The notes under the pieces were generated by a model, which did no database searches, had not been told where the DNA came from, and was given only the letters and a program-made list of their open reading frames with translations. Below, piece after piece: positions 56,377 through 64,000 of a DNA stretch of 64,000 bases; the first letter of the stretch is position 1, and the number at the start of each line of letters is the position of its first letter. The DNA comes from Metarhizium brunneum. Taxonomy: Eukaryota > Ascomycota > Sordariomycetes > Hypocreales > Clavicipitaceae. The position numbers and the translations under genes are program-made. The stretch lies in assembly GCF_013426205.1 (NCBI RefSeq), contig NC_089422.1:6971001-7035000 (forward strand). Reading direction: 5' to 3'.

Positions 56377-59300
56377 TTTGCCGAGTCGTAAGGCGATGAG
56401 CAGCAGGGTGCGATCAAATGGTCCTCAAGCTGAGCACAGCAAGTTGAAGTCGTGACGGCGACAGGCGTCGGCGACGACGACGACGTGACAGGAGTGACAG
56501 GAGTGAGAGGTATTCAACGTTGCTGTGGACACACTTGGGCAAAAAGGCGAGGACCGGCACGTCTTAGTCTAGTCCACGACTTTGTAGTCAAGGCCAAGTG
56601 GGAAGGAGCAAACCTCAATTTGAGGAGAAGGCGATGTCGGAATGTCGCGGCGTCAAAGCTTTGAGTGGCCAAGGCATTGGAGATTGGAAAGCTGCTTTCC
56701 ATGGCACACACAGGAAAACTCACACCCAACCGACAACTGATTATCGATTCGACTTGGACACACCGTCAGCATCGAAAGGCAGACGGGGGCGTGGGCATTA
56801 GCACCTTGTCCATATCCCATTGCTGCCCTACTACGGAGTACTCCATAAGAGACAACGGAGCACCCCGTCCACGTCGAGTACAATACACACCCGGCAGCAA
56901 TGCTCCAAAGCGCAAAACGCCAGTCTCTGATTAATTTGGGATCCTTGGTCCCGGACTCCCGGCTGGTCTGTTGGTCTGTACTGTCAACTGGTAGGTCATG
57001 GTCGCACCAGACTGCACATCGGCAATGGTCGGAGCAAGACCAAGACCGGGCTGACCGTGGGAGCCTCCCTGGCAGATGAGCAGCGCACAGAAGTTGGTGG
57101 GCACAATCGTACAGAACACTGTGGTCCAATGCGTAGCCATGTGCTTGTTGGGCTCGTCAACCAGTCAACCAAGGCAAGGGTACTCCCAACACCGCCGCCG
57201 TGCTGATCATCATGTTGGATCAAGTTGATGGTCCCAAGTGGTGGCGTTCGGCCCCTCAAGCCCCGCGTCAGTCTCCATTCCCCCTTACCTTCCATCCATC
57301 TTCCCTCCAGACTCCAGACTCCAGACTCGAGCTAACCCCCATCGCCAAGTCCCATGCTATCCCTCTCTTGGGTTAACCCTCGATGCAAATGCGGAGATGG
57401 CCTCATAGCCTAAAGACCATCCACCTGTTTACGCGCGGCTTCATCCTCACCTTGTTGGAGTCATTGGGGAAGGCGAGACGAACGGTCCAACGGATCCGCT
57501 TAAGCTTTACTGCCAAGCTCAGCCAAGCCTTCGCCTTTCAAGAGAGGCGTTTCTGATGGCTTTTTGTCAGGAAACAACTCAGTAGATACACAATGATCAT
57601 ACGGGAGTGGTCAAGCAACGGGCGGGTTGGCGCCATTCGGCAGTTCGCCCAGTCGTAACACCACACGGCCGACGTACCAGATGAAGACGACCAAAGTCTG
57701 CGTCGTACGGTTGCAAGAGGCAGATCGCGTATCGATTTAGAAGACTACTTGTACACATCCGCCATCTCCCCAGCATCAACTGCTAGAACCAAGAGAGACC
57801 AAAAATTGAGCATGCGGCGAGTGAAAGCAAACACCAGCTGTCATCAAACAGGAGGTCACTGCTCCGTACTTGTCTGGCTTTGGGTCCACCACACTGTTTC
57901 CACTGTCATGGTTAACAAGCTCGTGGGCAACAGTATGGTGAGACAAAGCAACCAGTACTTGGACATTGGAGTACTACTTGCTGTGTCACCTGGTTTCTTG
58001 GCTTTGGTCCGCCAGGACTCCAACACGAGCAAGACGCCATCACCATGGTATTCATTTCTTGATACGGAGTGTTAGACTTATATTGTGGTAACAAGAACCA
58101 AGGCAAATGCAATGCTAAGAAACCTCCTTCGAATCCCCAATCGAACACTAATGGTGGCGTCGCCAATTTGGGCTTGATGGTGGCACAAGGCAGTTATGGT
58201 TGGCCCCTGAGCAGCTACCTAGCAGACGAAGCCGTTTTCTTTCCCTAGCTGTCTTTTTAGTCTGCTTACTCCGTACCGTTTTTCGCTTTTAATGTAGCAT
58301 GTTTCATGTTCTACGAGACAGCCATGCGAGATCATTTTTGTGTGCAATGCATCAGCCACTATTTGGCTCATCCTGTGAGTTCCTAAGGATGGTGATGATT
58401 TGCTTGACACTAACTTGGACGATGGGCATTTACGCCGCATTCAGAACAGATCAGTCTCTTCACAGCACTCTATGAAGCATGACAATATGGCCCAGCACAT
58501 TTACGGCATGCCACAAAACATCCATCTCCAAATTACATGCATATATGGCCAGGGCTTGAAGATACAAGCCCTCTACGGGGCCAAACTGTACCTCTTCTCT
58601 TGCAATTTACCAGTCGACTTTATACGCGGTTGTCGGGCCTTTGGCGGGACCCGATGAAAATGAGAACTCGGATATCAGGCAGGGCCAGCCGCATGCGCCG
58701 TTCTGTGGTGCGACCTTGTCACTCCATGCCGCCTGCTGTGCTTTCTTTTGCCAGGCATCTGGTTAATATTGACCCCGACGACTGGGCTTGCTGATGTGGC
58801 TTGAGCCACGACTAATTTTGGTGACTTTGGTTGCATCAGTACATTGTGGATGGAAGATGTCACGAAATGCGCCATATTCACAGCCTCGCAGGGATCTCAC
58901 GAAGAGCCAATAGCTTGTGTTACTCATAATTTAGCCCAGGGACCATGATGATCGGAACAAAGGACCCTTGAATTACTACTGGTTAAAATGAGGAATGGCC
59001 TGGACCTCAAACCCATGTCATCTAGTGCAGCCAACAGTATTGAGACTTCACAAAGAAGCCCAGTTTTGCCTTGAAGGTTTCGCAAAATACGAGCGCCATT
59101 TCAGCATTGTGAATGCATATGCCATAATTTGTGATGACAGACACTTTGCATGATTCATATATCATTAAACTCATTGCAAATACCGTGGCTACCTAAGTGA
59201 CGTGTGCTAATACAGGGGCATGTCGCAATAGTTGATATATAATAGTATATAGGTCTTGGCCTGACAGAATATTATTGCATAATGAGAGACCTAGTTTGCC

Positions 59301-61142
59301 CACGTACTGGCAAGTGAGGTTGGGAGCGGGAACTTCGTACTCTGCGCAACCAGATTTTAGATAACAATCCTTTCTGACCATGTATGTCTGTATGTGAAAT
59401 TCCTTGCAGGCATCAATAGTGTTAATTTGCCCTTGTTCATCATGTATAACCTAAAGTCTGGCAGCTCTCCAAATGTCCAAGTTGACCATCTTCTCTTGTA
59501 TCTGGAACCCGTCGGCACACAAGGCCGGGTTCATGCAATCGAGAGTAGGCATGGCGAAGAGTCCGACGGAAAGGTCTAGCCGTAACAACGTCTACTCCGT
59601 AACACGTGATGAATCATCCCCATAGAGCAGCATTCAGCCTTCACATAGGGATCGCGCATCTCCTCCGCACTTGGCAGCTGACGAACAGGACAATGAAACG
59701 CGCCGCTAACTTGTACTCTGCTAGCGCAAGCATCCCCCTCCTACTTAGAACAAGAAATACCACGTCGGACCATCGGCCAAACTCTAACCCTACTTACTGG
59801 GCGAGTTCCACAAAACTCTGACACAACCCACAAACTTTGCTTTTCTCACAACTCAAAGGTAGCCTCATGGCGATGGGACTTGCTGCATGTCGAGGACCAT
59901 CTCCCTACTCCGTACTCCAAGAAACAGCAGGCATGCAAGTGTCACCGGTGCCATCTCCCCTCGGGCGGGTCAATCAGCGGGACGACCCGCGGCGCCACTA
60001 CGTCCCAGCCGACATGGAGTCACGATCCACGATTTTGATGCTGGTCTAGAACGGTCCCTGTGAGGGCGACCAATGACCTCGACCTCGGGATCTGCATCAG
60101 CTTCACGGGCGAGAAACGTCATCAGTATGTACTATGTATGTATGTATGCCTCGTTGCGTCGCTGCAGCAAGTCACATGCAACGGTTTCAACAAAGAAAAG
60201 AAAGTAAAGTAAAACTACAAAGTACGATTCGGCATGCCCTTACTTTCACAATTTTCTACGCATCCTGATGAGACACGGTTACTTCCATGGCTATGAACAA
60301 TCTACCCATGATTCCAACATACCCATTCATGTTACACACTTTTCTGATTCGATCCGCAACCACATGCATGTTCTTCTCGCCCACCAGCACAAAATTTCAA
60401 AAGCACCAAGACTAATTATGCTACATGTACTTGGAAGCAGCGCCTGTCCGGATTCCCAACCCTTTGATTCTCGCCAAGGAAATACCGCCTAGCCGCTCGT
60501 ACTACACAAAAAGACCCGAGTGGGAAAAGAGGCAAAAACCACCAGACATCCTACCCTCTTCTGGTAGAGTTTGGATCCCATCCCGACTCCGACTGCCTTA
60601 TGCCGTGTCACCCGGCCCGTTGCGTACTTCTTACAAAGGGAGGGAGGCATCAAGAGGGCAGACTGCTCCGTACGGAGTACTCGCGCCGGACGTAATTAAT
60701 CATATGCACTGTTGTCCCGACGCATGTTGCGGGTAGGCGCAGCGTGCAGAGACGCCAGTATTTACAGACGAAGCCGGCATTCTCGTCAGATGCTCCGTAA
60801 CTACTAGATACGCAGATCATAATTTTGTTAGAGACGCCTCGCAGAATAGCTAGCAAGCAAAATTACTATACCAAGATACCAAGTCACAATAATTCTCTTA
60901 TTCCGGCAGTGACTCACGTCCATCACTGACACGGGACATAACCAGCCAGCAAATAGTTCAAAACACACATACATTGTCCACTTCATAACAAACATTATAG
61001 TAGTCGCTACGCGACCAGTCATTTCATCATCCAACGCCGCCCATGTACCAGCCCAAACGTAGAAGTCCCTTGTCCCCAGCTCTTGCAAACCGTCCGTCCA
61101 TCCATCCAAAATTGTATCCAACCCAGTTCCCGCGCGCCTCCT
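56377..61142. other. Gene-poor stretch with repeated TACTCCGTA motifs
   Basis: About 4.8 kb with no convincing gene on either strand. Exact motif copies lie at 56832-56840, 58267-58275, 59593-59601, 59906-59914 and 60671-60679, plus TACGGAGTG at 58063-58071 and GCTCCGTA-type variants at 57861, 60665 and 60792. A (CCAGACT)3 repeat lies at 57307-57327. Confidence 0.5.
57307..57327. repeat. Three tandem copies of CCAGACT
   Basis: A perfect 7-mer repeated three times in the gene-poor stretch, without evident function. Confidence 0.85.
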
Positions 61143-63739
61143 CTACTCTATCGACAGGCTCTCCAAAACATTCATTGCCTTTGTGCCCTCCCTCTCGAAC
61201 TGTGTGACCATGGCCTCACATTCATGTTTGAGCTTCTTCTCTGCCTCCCCCGCGTTGAAGTGAATCCATTCCTCCACCGTCATGCGCGTCTCTGGGCTAC
61301 TAAGTTCCTTGCCTTGCTTCAACAGCCGGCTAACCGCATTTTCCTTGTCATCCCCGCAGCGTGGTGTACCCATAACGGCATCAATGTCCACCGCCGTCCA
61401 CGGAATTTGGCTCTGCAAGCCGGCCGCAAGCATATTGCGTTTTGACGGTGAGTTGCGGGCCGGCGTAGCTGCCAAGGGCGCGAGGACAACGCGCTTCGCC
61501 TTGGCACTGGCCGGGGGCAGAGATGACGGGGGCAGGTTTTCAGCGTCGGATGACTGCGGTGATGGTGACGGCGACAACGCTGGCTGGCGTGCCGACGGCG
61601 CTGGTGACGTGAACTTTGGGGGAGTAGATGGCGGCTCAACCCCTAGTCTTGACCTGGACACAGCCGGCGAGGAAGCTTCCTCGAGAGGCGATGACGCTTC
61701 CTCAAGCTGGGGCGTCCCTGCAGATTCACGTCGATGAGTTTCGCCGTCCGCCTCAGAGACCTCATCATCAGCATGGCCTTCACTTGGCTGAGTAGATTCC
61801 GACGGCTGTATAGGTTCAGCCGTTGTGCTGCTCGGTCTGCGGCCACGTCTAGCGGGTGCTTCTGCAGGTTTTGATGCAGCGTTAGAAGCTAGCGACGATT
61901 TTTTGACAGCTCTTGAAGGGGCCTTGATTGACGGAGGAGAATCTACGGTGTCGGTATTCTTCACCACAGCATCTGTGCTCCCAATGCTAGCTTCATGCTC
62001 CTCAATCTCTGAAGGTGGGTCAATAGCCTCTGGTTCAGGTTCTGGAGATGGTGAAGGAGCCTTGGCCTTCTTTGCCTTTGTCTGCTTGGATGCTTTGCGT
62101 ATTCCAGTTCCAGGTTTACGACCCTTTTTGGGAACATGAAGTTTTTGGTTTGGCTCCTCAACCTCCATTTCGGCTTGAAGATTTCGAAGTTCGTCATCCA
62201 ACGCATCTTCGTCGTGCTCAACTTCAGCAGGATCAAACATGGCGTAGTCTTCCAACTGCTCATCGGTCAGTTTTCCCTTTGACTTCTTATTAGCCATCGC
62301 TTTCGATCGCTCGGATTCTGAGTCGTGTGCAATTTCATCGTCATCCGTCAATGCCCGTTCCAAGTCTGCCTCGAGCTGGCGCTCAATCTCATCATCGTCA
62401 GGGAAATCTGCAAGAGGTGCCCGGAGTGAAGCCACGGATGCCCCCAGGGCAGATGGCTTGCGGCTTGACTTTACACTGGAACTCCTGGCGCGACCGGCCG
62501 ATTTTGACGCCTGCGCATCAACAAACTCGACATCTTCAGGTGTGATGGTAGAGCTGTCAATTTGACTGCTTTCTCGGTTTTGTGTGACTTGTTTCTTAGA
62601 CGCTGGGGCCTCGGATAAAAAGAGAACGGAATCATCAATGGCGTCACTAGTTCGTTTCTTGCCATGGGTTGCCTTTGTGGCTTTCGGTAGTGACACAGGC
62701 TCTTCGTCAACAGTATCGTCCTCTTCTCTCTCAATTCCTTGCGCCTTCTTAGTCTTAGCCCTGCCTTTTGTCGTTGCTGGCTTCTTTTTCTTGCTCGCCG
62801 TCTTCTTGCTCCCCTGCGTCGCCGTCGATGTAGTAGTGAGAATACTATCCTCTGGTTCTGCCGTCATATCGGCAACAGACGCGATGTCAGAGGCAGTCGT
62901 GGCCACCGATTGCATAGATAGTCGAGAAGTCTTTGATACACCCGCCGCCTTGCCTCGAGCAGTCCTCTTCTTGGGCCCTCCAAATTCGTTGACCAAGGCA
63001 AAGAATGTGCAGTTCGGTGATCGGTTGTAATGCTCGTCGCTTCCCAAGGGTCAGTTTCAACACCCTGATCAAGATCTTGCGGGCCTACTTACTAAGGTTT
63101 GTCGCCGGGCTCCCATCCATCTAGAGCCAATTGGCAATACGCACAAGTCGCCATGTCATCTGACTCATCCGTAGGTGTATACTTCCAGCCAGCTTCAACA
63201 AGCTAGAGTAATCAGAGTAAGCAGATGCCGTAGCTGTACGTGTCCTTCACAGCTTACCTGTTTTGTTTTGCACTTCCATCCTTTCCTTCCCTCATGGGGC
63301 CATTTTCCAGCGAATGTCGCCTTTCGTGCCTCTACCATATGGGGCAGGGTCGGGTCTTGCCTTGAATACTCATCGATCTCGGCTTCGATTGCTGATACTA
63401 TGGCCCATCCACATTGGGGGGAATGCTTGAGATGCTCCTCGAGAGGATCGTCACCAGCTTCCCACCCATCTAGGCCCTTTCCGCAAAGGAAGCAGACACA
63501 ATTGTCGGGGTTTTCGGGATATGGGTCGAAGTAGAATCCAGCTATCGCTAGCTATAAAGAACATCGTCAGCCACATTTGCGCAGGAGGGGTTGGATTCAA
63601 TGGCGCGTACACTCGCGGGCGCAATCTGTTTGTGCGGCCAATTCAAAGCCTTGCTACGCCCACCCGCTGTTGATCCCCTCTTTTTCGAGGTCTTTTGGAA
63701 CGATGCAAGTCGCGCCTCGTATGTAAAGTATTGGTCCAT
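61143..63739 (-). CDS. bir1: Bir1/survivin-type chromosomal passenger protein with two BIR domains
   Basis: Four exons, 63739-63611, 63551-63258, 63202-63093 and 63039-61143 (introns 59, 55 and 53 nt), give 809 residues. BIR1 has the zinc pattern C-x2-C-x16-H-x6-C at Cys63, Cys66, His83, Cys90 (within CFLCGKGLDGW ... HSPQCGWA). BIR2 has the same spacing at Cys161, Cys164, His181, Cys188. The end of BIR2 is split across the last intron. The remaining about 600 residues are disordered, acidic and basic in turns, rich in Ser, Glu, Ala and Lys with many S/T-P sites, ending in a conserved-looking helix (MTVEEWIHFNAGEAEKKLKH). This is the layout of fungal Bir1, the survivin member of the Aurora B/INCENP complex at centromeres and spindle. 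Confidence 0.94.
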
Positions 63740-64000
63740 TGTAGAGAGCGACAGGTGTCGATTTGTTTTTGCGTCGTCGTGAAATGTCGGTCAGTGCAGA
63801 GCGCATCGACAGTCGGTGCGCGTCGCGTTAAGTATTGGAAAGCTCAGGTGCGCATGCAAGGCGTGTCTGTTCTCATGCTGCCTTATCTTGAAAGAAAAAA
63901 TAGCCTTCACCTCCAGATCACGGCGACACTGTGAAATACAACAGAGTAAGTCATGCGATGTTGCGATGTTGCGCTGTTAAGGGCGATTGGGAAGTCGGCC
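63740..64000. other. Upstream region of the BIR1 gene, to the window edge
   Basis: No gene is recognisable in the last 261 bases. A short GTTGCGAT-type repeat lies near 63957-63975. Confidence 0.4.

Noticed and set aside
1..64000. Intact transposon, viral insertion or phage-like system
   Set aside because: No reverse transcriptase, integrase, DDE transposase, capsid or polymerase motif was recognised in any frame; only the CENP-B-type DNA-binding part without nuclease.

Overview
This window looks like nuclear DNA of a filamentous ascomycete. Nearly every protein gene is split by short introns (about 50-100 nt, GT...AG, often with a CTAAC/CTGAC-like branch site). The gene content is fungal: Bem1, Vps36, Thp3/Sac3-type, Bir1-type, a Yvc1-type vacuolar channel, RTA1, a fungal class GPCR, a Dal5-type permease. 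Protein style and gene structure suggest Sordariomycetes, probably Hypocreales; that placement is inference. I see no operons, CRISPR arrays, rRNA genes or convincing tRNA genes.

Layout, left to right. 0-5.8 kb: 5' part of an R3H-associated-domain protein (-), a PQ-loop membrane protein (-) and a WRAP53/TCAB1-like WD40 protein (+). 6-9.2 kb: a frameshifted DJ-1/PfpI pseudogene and a secreted GH35 protein whose nucleophile motif has diverged. 9.6-17.5 kb: three membrane proteins, all on the minus strand (Cys-rich single-pass protein, RTA1-like, Yvc1-like TRP channel). 20.5-28.8 kb: a prolyl-oligopeptidase family peptidase, a conserved membrane protein and BEM1. 28.8-36.2 kb: a gene-poor stretch holding a large head-to-head inverted duplication of a promoter plus gene start (33.04-33.89 kb) and a decayed coding relic. 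36.2-44.1 kb: THP3-like, VPS36, a CENP-B/Tc5-type DNA-binding protein and an F-box protein. 47.4-56.4 kb: an MFS transporter, a GprH/cAMP-receptor-like GPCR and a Dal5-like permease. 56.4-61.1 kb: gene-poor. 61.1-63.7 kb: a two-BIR Bir1/survivin-type chromosomal passenger protein.

Most genes are housekeeping (polarity, ESCRT-II, mRNA export/processing, chromosome segregation) or membrane/nutrient functions, with no sign of a biosynthetic cluster. Intron placement was done by hand; for every complete multi-exon model the summed exon length is a multiple of three. Two unusual signals run across the gene-poor stretches: a recurrent 9-mer TACTCCGTA/TACGGAGTA, seen by eye at 14 exact sites, all outside the exons called here, and recurrent CCTAGG-centred palindromes.
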